The notes: generated by a model from the letters alone, not told the origin. A stretch of DNA of 64,000 nucleotides from CAYOWK01 sp964407665 (GCA_964407665.1 CAYOWK010000001.1:1-64000), one strand, 5' to 3'; numbered from the stretch's first letter, positions 42,734 through 52,200 are shown. A program made the numbers and translations.

Positions 42734-43936
42734 CTACTTACCGTCGCCGCGGAAGGGTAAGACGGCACCAGATCGGCCCGTGGAAAAGCGAGGTTGGTCT
42801 GCACGCGGAATCAACTTGATGATGCTGCTCTGATGATCGTCAAACCAGCCGATTGGCAATCCGGCCAAGCTCTCTGCATCCCGCGCTGAGATCGTGAGGT
42901 CGGAACTGAGCAACTCCGATTTGGTGCGTAGCTGAGCATCGACAACAGCGTTTAATGCCTCGGCTAATGCACGGGGCCGCGGGACCGTCCACACATCGTC
43001 AAATGGCTCGCCGCGGCTCCATCCTCGGGCGCTGTATGATTTGTAGAGCGTCCGAGCAGCTTCCGTGTCTAAGATATCAAGGTCGGCAAGTCGCTTGATT
43101 TGGGCTTTGATCGAAACTTTCCAGCGGTCCTTCAGAGCTTCGAATTCTGAAAGGCTGTGGAAGCGCGTCTCCTCAGGGTAGACCGTGTGAGGAAGTAGAA
43201 ACGCGCTGGCTAGCCTAAACGCCTGCTGCTCGATCAAGTCAAAATGCTCTTCAAACTCCTCCATCGTCACGCCCCGGTGAAGAATGGCGTGGGACATTTC
43301 GTGAGCGGCATCCATCTGACGACGGGAGAACGACATTTTATCGTCGGCGAGCAGCACGTAGGGGCGCTGTTCGTCATCATGCCAACGGCACAAACCATCA
43401 AGCCTTGCGGTTCCCATCTCCTCGGAGGCGACAACGAAGCCGTTGCGTTCCATGAAAGCGACCACATCGACACATGGCCCGTGACCGAGTCCCCAATGCT
43501 CGCGTAGTTCTAAGGCGATCCGTTCCAGGTCCTCGTTTCGCAGTTGTTTGAACGACGCTCCAGCCAAGACATCCGGGATATCGACGACTGGGAGCTCAAC
43601 GTATTCTTGAAGGGCACTGGAGAGGTCGAAGAGCCACGCCATTCGTGCGCGCTGCAGAGCCTTCTCTCGTTTAAGCGTGGACGCCAGCGATCGGAAAAAA
43701 ACGGGGCGATCTGACCTTTGAAGCGGGCGCAGAAAATGTTCTGGTCGGACGTTCAGCGCCTCAGCCAAAACACGCAGGGCGTCGGGCTCCGGTGTCGCGC
43801 TTCCTTCTTCCCAACGCTGAACTGTGCTCGCGCTTTTCGCCACGCGGCGCGCTAGCGCTTCGCGTGTGATGTAGCCTTGAGCCTCGCGGGCTTGAACTAA
43901 TCTGCCCGGAACGAAACCTGGCGTGCCGTTGCGCAT
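42734..43936 (-). CDS. XRE regulator fused to ImmA/IrrE metalloprotease
   Basis: The 400-residue protein combines an N-terminal Cro/CI helix-turn-helix (about 10-66, 'ALARRVAKSASTVQRWEEGSATPEPDAL') with an ImmA/IrrE zinc-protease domain. The HEXXH is in 'MDAAHEMSHAILH' at ~213, followed by 'EQQAFRLASAFLLP', the usual downstream Glu helix. Such fusions cleave a partner repressor or control toxin or mobile-element genes. The gene sits 72 bases after an unknown partner on the same strand. Codon composition is visibly richer in A/T than the T4SS genes, suggesting a separate origin. Confidence 0.9.
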   Translation of the reverse strand: MRNGTPGFVPGRLVQAREAQGYITREALARRVAKSASTVQRWEEGSATPEPDALRVLAEALNVRPEHFLRPLQRSDRPVFFRSLASTLKREKALQRARMAWLFDLSSALQEYVELPVVDIPDVLAGASFKQLRNEDLERIALELREHWGLGHGPCVDVVAFMERNGFVVASEEMGTARLDGLCRWHDDEQRPYVLLADDKMSFSRRQMDAAHEMSHAILHRGVTMEEFEEHFDLIEQQAFRLASAFLLPHTVYPEETRFHSLSEFEALKDRWKVSIKAQIKRLADLDILDTEAARTLYKSYSARGWSRGEPFDDVWTVPRPRALAEALNAVVDAQLRTKSELLSSDLTISARDAESLAGLPIGWFDDHQSSIIKLIPRADQPRFSTGRSGAVLPFRGDGK

Positions 43937-44008
43937 CGGCCCTCGAATCCCTCTACCCGACTAGCTCCGTTGAGCTGTCGGGCCAATGCCTAAACAAACC
44001 GTTTTGAC

Positions 44009-44704
44009 CTAATTCCCCTTTTGCTTGTCTGGCGCCGCAGAAGGTGTCTCGCCGCCCGCGGCCGACTTTTTCGGCTTGAGCTTGACGAGAGGTCCCTTCG
44101 GCGGGGGAACGGCCGCCACCGGCGGGGTTATTGAGCCCGCATCGGGGTAGGAGGCAAGGAAGTCCTTCAGAGGCTGACGAACTACGAACCGGCTAAATGT
44201 CGCATCAATTACGGCAACCTCGACGTCGCGAACCTTGCCGCGGGTCGCCTTGTCGCGCGAAACCAAGATGGCGGCGTACAGATCGGGCTCCTTGAGGAAC
44301 TCCTCTCCGAACGGAAGCGTCGGTGTACAGAATAGGTTAAGAGAGGCCGCGCCTCCTCGGGTCTTATTCTTGGTCGGAAGGGCGCCCGGCTCCGGCTGCG
44401 AGGAAATGCCCACGATCACCGACCCAAAGCGTTCCATTGGCTGAAAAAAGATTTGTTCAGTCCCTGGAATCTCGAGGCCGAGCATGCACTCGCCGCTATG
44501 GTGCTCGCCTAGCTCTTGGAACGATTGCTCCAGCTTCTGAAACCGCGCAAATGCTTCAACATGCGCCGAGCGCTTGGGCGTCAAATCTCCCTTTTTCGCC
44601 CATTCGGCGGCTGAACGGAGCACTACGGGCGCGCTATCGAGAACATCTTGCAAGAAGGCGCGCGGTACGTTGCGCCTGATCTGGTCCAATACGTCGACGG
44701 GCAT
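44009..44704 (-). CDS. Unknown protein paired with the XRE-ImmA/IrrE gene
   Basis: I do not recognise this 231-residue product. It begins 'MPVDVLDQIRRNVPRAFLQDVLDSAP', has a middle region with possible beta strands ('SVIVGISSQPEP', 'YAAILVSRDKATRGKVRDVEVAVID'), and ends with a disordered Pro/Lys-rich tail (PPPKGPLVKLKPKKSAAGG). It is the first gene of a minus-strand pair with the regulator/protease, and paired inverted repeats lie just upstream. The pairing resembles other regulator-protease modules with an unknown effector or sensor, but nothing in the sequence proves a toxin. Confidence 0.65.
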   Translation of the reverse strand: MPVDVLDQIRRNVPRAFLQDVLDSAPVVLRSAAEWAKKGDLTPKRSAHVEAFARFQKLEQSFQELGEHHSGECMLGLEIPGTEQIFFQPMERFGSVIVGISSQPEPGALPTKNKTRGGAASLNLFCTPTLPFGEEFLKEPDLYAAILVSRDKATRGKVRDVEVAVIDATFSRFVVRQPLKDFLASYPDAGSITPPVAAVPPPKGPLVKLKPKKSAAGGETPSAAPDKQKGN

Positions 44705-44713
44705 GAGTGCTCC

Positions 44714-44757
44714 GATTCCGTTATTCGGGAATCGATACCGTATTTCTACCGGAATAC
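44714..44757. promoter_or_regulatory. Paired inverted repeats upstream of the XRE/ImmA-IrrE module
   Basis: Two inverted repeats with the same 8-base spacer stand 25 bases apart centre to centre: GATTCC-N8-GGAATC (44714-44733) and GTATT-N8-AATAC (44740-44757). They lie immediately upstream of the start at 44704 and are good candidates for binding by the XRE protein of the same operon. The stretch is A/T-rich and separates the module from the end of trbI. Confidence 0.55.
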
Positions 44758-44821
44758 AATGGTCTCTAGTGTCCCGTCTGTGAATAACACCCCATATGTT
44801 GATTGCGGCCGGATCCGAGCG

Positions 44822-46042
44822 CTAGAGGGCAGCCGTTCTGGTGACAATGATATAGATCCTCTTACCAGGTTCCACGCGTATCGTCGGCGGGATCGCCAGA
44901 CCGCGATCGAGAACCCGGTTGGTGACGGTGCTGGCGCTGCGCTGGACGCCGTCGGCGATGGCGGCGTCAACGGGATCGCGCGTGACAGCGCCAATGCCGC
45001 CATAGGTGAGTTGCGGGTCTTCCGTGGTCGCAACGCCGATGTTGATGAGCGTGCCGAGCGCGGCGGCGCCGAAGACATCGCCCCAATGGTTGTCGACCTG
45101 ACCCTTGACGCCGGCGGCGCCGGAGGGGTCGACCGCGGCTTCATCGAGCGCCACCTCATCGCCGTTCGGCAGGATGAGGCGCGACCAGGTGATGGCGACA
45201 CGGCTCTGGCCATAGCGTGTCGATGATGTGTAGTCGCCCATCAGGCGCGCGCCCTGTGGTATCACGAGGATTCGGCCAGTGGCGCTGTCATGGACGGCTT
45301 GCGTGACCTGGGCGATCACCGGGCCCGGAGCCTCGGAGTTCAGTTCGGTGACAAGGCTCGCCGGAATGACGGCGCCTGGAAACAGCACCCGTTCGCTTCG
45401 GGATGCGGCGGCGGGCTGGTCCTGCGCCGCTGCTATCGTGAGCGGAGATCGTTGGGCGACCGGCGTGTCGCCCTGCTGCGATTGAGGCGCATCGGCTTTG
45501 CGCGGTTCCTCACGCAGCCCGAAGAACAGGCCGGAGCGTTCGGCCTCGGCGGCCTCCGCCAAAGCTGGATCAAGCGCTTCGGGCGGCGCGTAGGAGGCAG
45601 TGCTCCAGTCATTTCCGTAGGCGTCGGCGCCAGGCGTTGTTTGCTGCGGCGGAGCGAACGCCGCCACGTCTCCTGGAAGCGGCGGGCCAAGCTGCGGGGG
45701 AGAGGCGGGCGCCACGGCTGCCTGTCGCGCCGCCGCCTGGGTGTAGTCGGTTGGCAGGGACCTGATCGCGCCCTGCGCCATTTCGGGGCGCGCAGGGTCC
45801 GACATCACCGGCTTTGTCTCTGCAGGCTTGCGGTTTGCGTCGCCGGAGAATGCGCCTGACGTCAGCAGCAGGACGACGGAGACGCCGCCGGCCGCTGCGA
45901 CGAGAATGGCGGGCTTGTTGAGCCCCTTCGCGCCGGGTCCTTTCACCCGAATCGCATCGAGGGGAGGGGGTGGCGCGGCCTCGTCAGCTTGATCGTGAGG
46001 GGCGTCGGCTATCTCTTGTCGGAGCGCGTCGGCTTCAGCCAT
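44822..46042 (-). CDS. trbI: T4SS protein TrbI (VirB10-like)
   Basis: TrbI is the VirB10-type protein that spans inner and outer membranes in the core complex of the conjugation channel. The 406-residue product has a cytoplasmic Pro-rich N terminus, one membrane helix ('AILVAAAGGVSVVLLLTSG', ~46-64) and a periplasmic C-terminal domain with 'IPQGARLMGDYTSSTRYGQSRVAITW' and 'LPNGDEVALDEAAVDPSGAAG', typical of TrbI. ATG 46042 overlaps the trbG stop by eight bases. It is the last gene of the trb operon. Confidence 0.95.
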   Translation of the reverse strand: MAEADALRQEIADAPHDQADEAAPPPPLDAIRVKGPGAKGLNKPAILVAAAGGVSVVLLLTSGAFSGDANRKPAETKPVMSDPARPEMAQGAIRSLPTDYTQAAARQAAVAPASPPQLGPPLPGDVAAFAPPQQTTPGADAYGNDWSTASYAPPEALDPALAEAAEAERSGLFFGLREEPRKADAPQSQQGDTPVAQRSPLTIAAAQDQPAAASRSERVLFPGAVIPASLVTELNSEAPGPVIAQVTQAVHDSATGRILVIPQGARLMGDYTSSTRYGQSRVAITWSRLILPNGDEVALDEAAVDPSGAAGVKGQVDNHWGDVFGAAALGTLINIGVATTEDPQLTYGGIGAVTRDPVDAAIADGVQRSASTVTNRVLDRGLAIPPTIRVEPGKRIYIIVTRTAAL

Positions 46043-46868
46043 TTGCGCCTCCTGCAATCGGGGTCTGGCGGTGGATCTGCACGCGTCTCTGACCCCAGCC
46101 GCTTCCCAGCCGGAGCTCCGCCTTGTTGAACAACCGGTCCACGACATAGTATTTACCCTGGACCCGGTAATTCACGAGTTCCGCGCCTTCATCGCCGATG
46201 ACGAACAGGGGCGGCGCCTCCATCGTGCGGATTTTTTCCGGCATCTCGATGAATACCTGCTGGCCGTCATCGAAAGCTGCAAGGGGACGCCAGTCCGGCT
46301 TGTCGCCGTCGATCCGATAGCGAAGGTTGAGCTGCTCGGCAGAGAAGGGCGGTGGCGGCGTGGGGGCAGGCGAGGCCGGATTGTTCGCCAGCATCATGTC
46401 CGCAGGGTAGCGCCAAGAGACGGCCGCCATGGCCGGCCCCGATACGCTCTTCAGTTCCACGTGATAGACTCGCCGGTCCGTCATGATGACGAGGTTTGTC
46501 GAAAGGTTGGCGGCGTTTGGCTTCACCAGCACATGAGCTTGCGAACTTGGGCCTGTGCCGGAGCGAGCATCGCCCACGATCCAGCGCGTGGTGTCGCCCG
46601 CCGAGACAGAGAGCAGGGATTCGCCCGGTTCGAGCGCGATGTCGGTGATCCGCTGGGGCGAGGCCTGGATCGCGTAAAGGGCGCCGCGCTCGTAGGCGAA
46701 CTCGTGCAGCGCCCCGACCAGCGAGGCGTCGCCCGGGCCGCGGATGGCGGCCTGGTTGGTTTGAGCGACGGTTGCCGGCTTGGTCTGCGCGATGGCGGGC
46801 GAGGCGAGGGTAATTGCCGCCAGGCTTATGGCTGTAAGACTGGCGGCGATGAGATGCGTGCGTGTCAT
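46035..46868 (-). CDS. trbG: T4SS protein TrbG (VirB9-like)
   Basis: The 277-residue protein starts with a Sec signal peptide ('LTAISLAAITLASPAIAQ') and shows the VirB9/TrbG layout: an N-terminal domain with 'PQRITDIALEPGESLLSVSAGDTTRWIVGD', a middle 'THLVIMTDRRVYHVEL'-like strand set, and a C-terminal domain with 'PLFVIGDEGAELVNYRVQGKYYVVDRLF'. It builds the outer-membrane ring of the conjugation channel. It overlaps trbF by four bases and trbI by eight. Confidence 0.95.
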   Translation of the reverse strand: MTRTHLIAASLTAISLAAITLASPAIAQTKPATVAQTNQAAIRGPGDASLVGALHEFAYERGALYAIQASPQRITDIALEPGESLLSVSAGDTTRWIVGDARSGTGPSSQAHVLVKPNAANLSTNLVIMTDRRVYHVELKSVSGPAMAAVSWRYPADMMLANNPASPAPTPPPPFSAEQLNLRYRIDGDKPDWRPLAAFDDGQQVFIEMPEKIRTMEAPPLFVIGDEGAELVNYRVQGKYYVVDRLFNKAELRLGSGWGQRRVQIHRQTPIAGGANG

Positions 46869-47551
46869 TGTTGGAGATCCCGTGACCAGGTGAAGGCATG
46901 AACGTAAAGACCGAGCGGATTTCTGGAGAGGCGCTCGGGGTTGGAGGGCGGGTCGATGACGATGGTGGCGACGCCCGAATAGCGTTCCACATGGATCAGC
47001 GTGCCGTTCGAATAGGTGCTTTCGCGCCAGCGCAGGTTGAAGCTGCTGGGGCTGGCCCGGACCACCGACAGGATTTCCACCGCGACCGTCGTCTTGCCGA
47101 TCCGTGCGAAGGGATCGTCGCTGGCCGCCATGGCGTTGAGGACCTGGGCGCCGCCCTGCGTCGCCCAGTCATAGGCGCGCAACCAGTTCTGGCGGACCAC
47201 GATGGGGTCTGACGGCAGGCCGCGCACCATCTCGATGAAACGTGCAAGGTGCCAGGACAACTGGGCGTCGCTGGGCTCGTAAGACCCGCTGGCGGGGCCT
47301 ACGAGCCTTGCTTCGCCCGTCGCGTTCGCTTCAATCACGAACGGGACGGCTGCTGGCCGAAGGGCAAGGAGGACAACGCCCGCCGCCATCGCCGCCGACA
47401 GGGCCAGGCTGCAGAATGCCGCCGTGCGCCAGGTGCGGGAATGGGCCAGGGCCGAGCCCATGCGGCGATCCCAGAGCTGCTGGGCCTCGCGATAGGGCGT
47501 TTCGGGTTCGGGTGTGCGGGAAAGGCGCGAGGAGCGCGCACGCGTAAACAT
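46865..47551 (-). CDS. trbF: T4SS protein TrbF (VirB8-like)
   Basis: TrbF is the VirB8-type inner-membrane assembly factor. The 228-residue protein begins with a cytoplasmic segment containing 'ETPYREAQQLWDRRMGSALAHSRTWR', a strong TrbF hallmark, then a membrane helix ('ALSAAMAAGVVLLALRP'), and a periplasmic NTF2-like domain ending 'NPLGLYVHAFTWSRDL'. It overlaps trbG and starts six bases after the trbL stop. Confidence 0.95.
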   Translation of the reverse strand: MFTRARSSRLSRTPEPETPYREAQQLWDRRMGSALAHSRTWRTAAFCSLALSAAMAAGVVLLALRPAAVPFVIEANATGEARLVGPASGSYEPSDAQLSWHLARFIEMVRGLPSDPIVVRQNWLRAYDWATQGGAQVLNAMAASDDPFARIGKTTVAVEILSVVRASPSSFNLRWRESTYSNGTLIHVERYSGVATIVIDPPSNPERLSRNPLGLYVHAFTWSRDLQQ

Positions 47552-47557
47552 GGGTTT

Positions 47558-48898
47558 CTAGTCCCTCTGCTTGAGATTGGGGCCTTCGGAGGCGCCGCCG
47601 CCGTCGCCTGCGTTGAGCGTGTGCGTGGCGACGAGCACACCCTCGCGCATGGCCTGGGAGCGCTTGAAGCGTTTGGCCCAGCCAGGCTGGCCGGACGCCG
47701 AAGATCCGGACGCTGCAGACGAAGAGGCGCCCGTGGAGGCCGGCGCCGGCGTGATGGCGCCGGCGGCGCCTGCGACGGCGCGGGCGCCTGCCGTTCCCCG
47801 GGCGCGGAAATGGCCCGCGATCCGCCCCGTGGTCTGACGCAGGCCGCCGGCCGCAGTGGCTCCGAGACCGACTGCGGCGTTGAGCGGGGCGGCGATCGGA
47901 CCCGAAAGGCCCGTGCGCATGGCGCCCAGGGCGGTGGCTGCGCGCAGGCCGCCAGCGGCGGAGGCCGAGCCGTTTGCAGCGGCGCGGGTCGCGCCGGCTG
48001 CCGCGCCAGCGGCGGCGCGGCCCGCCATCAACGCGCCAGCTCCTGCGGCGCCAACGCCAAGGACCGTTCCGACGGCGGCTCCGGCGGAGAGTTGGGGGGC
48101 GCCGGAGACAAGACCCGCCGCAATGCGTGGGCAGAAGATGGCGAGCCCCATAAGGGTGAGAGCGCCCAGGACGACAGCGAACGCCTGTTCGATCGTCATG
48201 TCGTCAGGCGACAGCGCGGTCCGCAGGGTCGCGAACAGGGTCGAGCCGATGCCGATCACCACCGCGATCACCAGCACCTTGATGCCGGACGAGATGACAT
48301 TGCCCAGCACGCGTTCTGCGAGGAAGGTCGTCTGCGTCCAGAAGGCGAAGGGAACAAGCACGAACCCCGCAAGCGTCGTGAGCTTGAACTCGACAATCAG
48401 CACGAAGAGCTGGATCGACAGCACGAAAAACGCCGCGATCACGATGACGCCGCCGATGATCAGCAGCAGCACTTCCGCGAGGTTGCCGAAGAATTCCAGC
48501 GGGCCGGGCGCTATTGCGCTGATATGGTCGAAGATCGGCTGCGAGGCCGCGAGCCCCTCGGCTGCGACGAGGCCCGGTTTCAGGAGGTCCGCCGGCGAGA
48601 AGCTGGCCGCCGAAGCGTTGAGGCCGAGCGTTGCGAAGCTGTCGAAGATGATCGTCGACAGGAGGGCGAAGTTTCCGAAGATGAACGCGAAAGCGCCTAC
48701 ATAGAGCGTCTTCTTCACCAGGCTCTGGATGATGTCGGTATTCTGTCCCCACGCCCAGAACAGGGCCGCCAGCGTGACATCGATTACGATGAGGATGGCG
48801 GCAAGCGAGGTCACATCGCCCGAGATCAGGCCGAAGCCGGAGTCGATATAGGTGATGAACGTGTTCAGAAAGTCGTCGACGACCGAGAAGTCATTCAT
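47558..48898 (-). CDS. trbL: T4SS protein TrbL (VirB6-like)
   Basis: The 446-residue polytopic membrane protein is TrbL/VirB6-like, part of the inner-membrane channel. It begins 'MNDFSVVDDFLNTFITYIDSGFGLISGDV' and has at least six membrane segments up to about residue 270, including 'FKLTTLAGFVLVPFAFWTQTTFLAERVLG'. The cytoplasmic tail is long and Ala/Gly-rich, as usual for TrbL. It starts 39 bases after the trbJ stop; the small trbK gene usually found here is not present. Confidence 0.95.
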   Translation of the reverse strand: MNDFSVVDDFLNTFITYIDSGFGLISGDVTSLAAILIVIDVTLAALFWAWGQNTDIIQSLVKKTLYVGAFAFIFGNFALLSTIIFDSFATLGLNASAASFSPADLLKPGLVAAEGLAASQPIFDHISAIAPGPLEFFGNLAEVLLLIIGGVIVIAAFFVLSIQLFVLIVEFKLTTLAGFVLVPFAFWTQTTFLAERVLGNVISSGIKVLVIAVVIGIGSTLFATLRTALSPDDMTIEQAFAVVLGALTLMGLAIFCPRIAAGLVSGAPQLSAGAAVGTVLGVGAAGAGALMAGRAAAGAAAGATRAAANGSASAAGGLRAATALGAMRTGLSGPIAAPLNAAVGLGATAAGGLRQTTGRIAGHFRARGTAGARAVAGAAGAITPAPASTGASSSAASGSSASGQPGWAKRFKRSQAMREGVLVATHTLNAGDGGGASEGPNLKQRD

Positions 48899-48937
48899 GG
48901 CGATCCTCCATTACCCTCCGCATTCTGCTGGCCGTTC

Positions 48938-49675
48938 TCAGTTCCACGGCGGCGTGTCCGGGTGAGCCGAGCGGGCGCCCGAGAAGAAGTGGTCGTGCTG
49001 GGCGCGCGCCTGCGCCTGGACTTCCATCTGGCGCGCTCGCTCCAGCGCCTCGGCGCGCGACTGGGCCACCAGGAGAGCCTGAAGCCGCATCGATTGCTGT
49101 GCCTGGAAGGCAAGGAGTTCGTTGGCGGCTTGCTGGGCAGCCAGGGCGCCTGTCGCACTGGCGCTTGCGCCAGCTAGCGCCTGAAGCGTGGACTGGTCGC
49201 TGCGCAGCTGTTCGGTAACTTGCGCCTGCAGGAGGAGGGACGTCTGCAGGGCCGAGCGGGCGGCGTCGACCTGTCGGGCGGCGTCCTGCGCCCGGCTCGC
49301 CACGTTCGTGCCGCGATAATCGCCGGTATAGAGCGAACCAAGCGCTTCGCGCGTCTCACTCACCTTGAGGGCAAGACCACGCGCCTCATTGAGAAGCTGA
49401 TCCATGTCACGGAGCTTGCCAATGATGTCCGGCGAAAAGGTCTGACCGAGACGTGCGAGGTTCTTCGCGTCGTTCTCGAGCTGGCGGATCTGGTTGGTGA
49501 TCTGGGTCACCTGGTTGGTGATCTGCTCAAGCGCCCGCGCCGCGTTAAGCGCGGTCTGGATGAGATTGAGCGGGTCGGTGACCACCATCTGGGCCTGCGC
49601 CGGATGGATGGCGAATGGCGCCAAGGTGACCGCACCGAGCAAGGCGCAGACGAGTGAGGGCACAAGGCGTTTCAT
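48938..49675 (-). CDS. trbJ: T4SS protein TrbJ (VirB5-like)
   Basis: TrbJ is the VirB5-type periplasmic, possibly pilus-tip, protein. The 245-residue product has a signal peptide ('LVPSLVCALLGAVTLAPFAIHPAQA') and a coiled-coil-rich mature part with 'VVTDPLNLIQTALNAARALEQITNQVTQITNQIRQLENDAKNLARL', which is diagnostic for TrbJ. Its start overlaps the trbE stop by four bases. Confidence 0.95.
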   Translation of the reverse strand: MKRLVPSLVCALLGAVTLAPFAIHPAQAQMVVTDPLNLIQTALNAARALEQITNQVTQITNQIRQLENDAKNLARLGQTFSPDIIGKLRDMDQLLNEARGLALKVSETREALGSLYTGDYRGTNVASRAQDAARQVDAARSALQTSLLLQAQVTEQLRSDQSTLQALAGASASATGALAAQQAANELLAFQAQQSMRLQALLVAQSRAEALERARQMEVQAQARAQHDHFFSGARSAHPDTPPWN

Positions 49676-52200
49676 CGGACAGTCTCCTTGGGTTGGGATG
49701 AGGTGTGAGGGGGCGGCGGTGCGGCGTCCGGCTCATCGATCGCATCGAGCACCCAGGCCAGCTGACGAGCGCTCAGGAAACGTCGCCAGAACGGCGTGGC
49801 GGACGGTTGGCGTTCGAGAGAGGCGATCAGTTCGAGGGCCAAAGGGTCAGAGGCCGCGCAGAAGGCTAGCGCCACGGGACCGAGCGCGAGCTCGAACAGG
49901 CGCCGCCCCTTGGGACTGGCGTAGTAATAGTGCCGCTTGCGTTGGGCTGTGGCGATAAGCTCGATCTCGGTCTCGTTGAGGCCAAACCGCTCATAGGCCT
50001 GCCGCTGTTGCGGCTCGAACGCGCGCTCGTTCGGCAGGTAGATGCGGGTGGGGCAGGACTCGATGAGCGCTGGCGCAATCGCGCTTTCCGCAATGTCGGC
50101 AAGAGACTGGGTCGCAAAGACGACCGCGACATTCTTCTTGCGCAGTGTTTTCAGCCATTCGCGGATACGCGCGGCAAAGATTGGAGAATCAAGGAAGAGC
50201 CAGGCCTCGTCCAGGACGAGCAGGGTGGGCCTGCCGTCGAAGCGTTCTTCCAGCCGGTCGAACAGGTGGATCAGGGCGGGAGCGGCCGCCTTTGGCCGCG
50301 CCATGATCTCCTCCATTTCGAAGAGGACAATGTCGGCAAGCTCAAGCCGGTCCTCGGCGCCGTCGAAGACGCCGCCCATGGCGCCGTCCTGCGTGTAGGG
50401 CTGGAGAGCGGCCTGGACCGCCGCGTTCTGAACGAGCAGGCGCAAGCCGGTGAGGTGGCGCTGTTCGCGAGGCGCGGAGCGCAGGCTCCCCAACGCCGAC
50501 CAGACCGGCTCCTTGACCTCCGGCGTATCGGCGAGGCCTTCCTGGGCGAGGATGGTCATCACCCAGTTGAGCGCGTCGGCGCGGCCTTGCGGGGCGTCGA
50601 TCCGGGCGAGTGGCTGGAATGCGGCCACACCGTCGCCGCCGAGATCGATCGCGGCGCCGCCCATGCCAAGGAGGGCCGCGCGCGCCGATCCGCCCTTGTC
50701 AAACACGAAGACCTGCGAGCCCTTGAAGCGCCGCCACTGCAGGGCGAGGAAGGAGAGCAACACCGACTTGCCCGCACCGGTCGGGCCGACCACCATTGTA
50801 TGTCCGACATCGCCGACATGAAGATCGAGCCGGAAGGGCGTCGACCCATCCGTTCGCGCAAGGGCGAGGGCGGGAGCGTCCAGGTGCCTGTTGCGCGCGT
50901 CTCCCGCCCAGGCCGTTGCGAGCGGCGCGACATGCGACAGGTTGAGGGTCGAGACCATCGGATGGCGGACATTGGCCCAGGCATGGCCGGCGATGCTGGA
51001 GAGCCAGGCCTCGACTGCGTTGAGGGTCTCTGAGACCGCGACGAAGCCGCGCGAGGCAATGATGCGCTCGGCGGCGCGCAGCTTTTCGTCGGCTTCCCTT
51101 GCGGTGGCGCCAAGGACGACCAGTGTCGAGGTCAGGAAGCCAAAGCCGATCTGTTCGGACCCCAACTCAGCCAGGGCGTCATCCACCTCCTCCGACTTTG
51201 CGATCGCGTCGGGATTGGCGAAGCTCGCCGCTTCCTTGGTCAGCATCTCCTTGACCAGCGCGCCCATTGACTTGTGTTTCGAGAACCAGAGGCGACGCCA
51301 TTTGACGAGTTCGCGTTCCGACTCTTCGCGATCGAGACACAGATACCGCGTCATCCAGCGATAGGTCATCGCGGCTGCATTGAGATCGTCGAGCACGCCA
51401 GGATGCGTGAAGGGCGGAAAGCCCTTGATGGTGAGGACGCGCAGATGCCGGTCGCCGAGCATGGGCGCAACGCCTCCGACCAGCGATGCGTCGCACAGGT
51501 AGCCGTCGAGAAACGCAGGCCCGGCCGGAGCGCGCACGGGCATTGCGCGCGAAGAGATCTGGCGCTTCAGATAGGACAACGTCTCATCGTCACTGAGCCG
51601 ATGAAACTCCGCGACAATGCCTTCGAACATGCCGAACGCATGGCCTACGCTGCGCTCGAAACTCTCCAACGCCTCGAGGGCGACGCGGCGATCCGACAAG
51701 TCCCGCTCGCTGTCACGGTCGGGCTTGCCGGCCTTGCATCGGACGCGCTTATCTGCCGCTTGTCGCTTCTGATCGATGTCGAAGAAGAAGGCAGAGGCCT
51801 TCCGGCTGGAATCCGGTTCCGGCATCCATTGCAGCGTCAGGTGATGGAAGGTCTCGAATTGCGCACCGGCCTGTTCGAAGGCGGCTGCGCGCTCGGAATC
51901 GATTAGCCGGGACAGGTCGTCTTCAAAAGCGCCGTCTGGGTAGTCGGTGATCTCGCGGCGCTCCGCTTCGAGGTAAATCGCCCAGCCGCGCCCGAGCCGC
52001 CGGAAGACGTTGTTGGCGCGGGCGGTGAAGGAGACGAGCTCGTCCGGCGTTGAGGACCGGACATCCGGTCCGCGGAAGCGCGCCGCCGCCTGGAAGGAGC
52101 CGTCCTTGTTAAGGACGACGCCCGGAGCGACCAGCAACGCCCAGGGCAGGTAGTCTTCCAGCCGGTTCGGCGTGTGGGCATAGGGTGCAAGGCTAAGCAT
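49672..52200 (-). CDS. trbE: T4SS ATPase TrbE (VirB4-like)
   Basis: TrbE is the large cytoplasmic ATPase that powers pilus biogenesis and DNA transfer. The 842-residue product carries a CagE/VirB4 N-terminal domain ('EDYLPWALLVAPGVVLNKDGSFQAAARFRGPD'), Walker A 'MVVGPTGAGKSVLLSFLAL' at about 470-480, and Walker B 'PTLLVLDEAWLFLD' at about 660. Then come 'RKKNVAVVFATQSLADI' and 'CPTRIYLPNERAFEP'. It follows trbD after 41 bases and overlaps trbJ. Confidence 0.97.
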   Translation of the reverse strand: MLSLAPYAHTPNRLEDYLPWALLVAPGVVLNKDGSFQAAARFRGPDVRSSTPDELVSFTARANNVFRRLGRGWAIYLEAERREITDYPDGAFEDDLSRLIDSERAAAFEQAGAQFETFHHLTLQWMPEPDSSRKASAFFFDIDQKRQAADKRVRCKAGKPDRDSERDLSDRRVALEALESFERSVGHAFGMFEGIVAEFHRLSDDETLSYLKRQISSRAMPVRAPAGPAFLDGYLCDASLVGGVAPMLGDRHLRVLTIKGFPPFTHPGVLDDLNAAAMTYRWMTRYLCLDREESERELVKWRRLWFSKHKSMGALVKEMLTKEAASFANPDAIAKSEEVDDALAELGSEQIGFGFLTSTLVVLGATAREADEKLRAAERIIASRGFVAVSETLNAVEAWLSSIAGHAWANVRHPMVSTLNLSHVAPLATAWAGDARNRHLDAPALALARTDGSTPFRLDLHVGDVGHTMVVGPTGAGKSVLLSFLALQWRRFKGSQVFVFDKGGSARAALLGMGGAAIDLGGDGVAAFQPLARIDAPQGRADALNWVMTILAQEGLADTPEVKEPVWSALGSLRSAPREQRHLTGLRLLVQNAAVQAALQPYTQDGAMGGVFDGAEDRLELADIVLFEMEEIMARPKAAAPALIHLFDRLEERFDGRPTLLVLDEAWLFLDSPIFAARIREWLKTLRKKNVAVVFATQSLADIAESAIAPALIESCPTRIYLPNERAFEPQQRQAYERFGLNETEIELIATAQRKRHYYYASPKGRRLFELALGPVALAFCAASDPLALELIASLERQPSATPFWRRFLSARQLAWVLDAIDEPDAAPPPPHTSSQPKETVR

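Noticed and set aside
47249..49177. 642-codon plus-strand frame across trbF, trbL and trbJ
   Set aside because: Runs antisense through three clear T4SS genes and has shadow composition.
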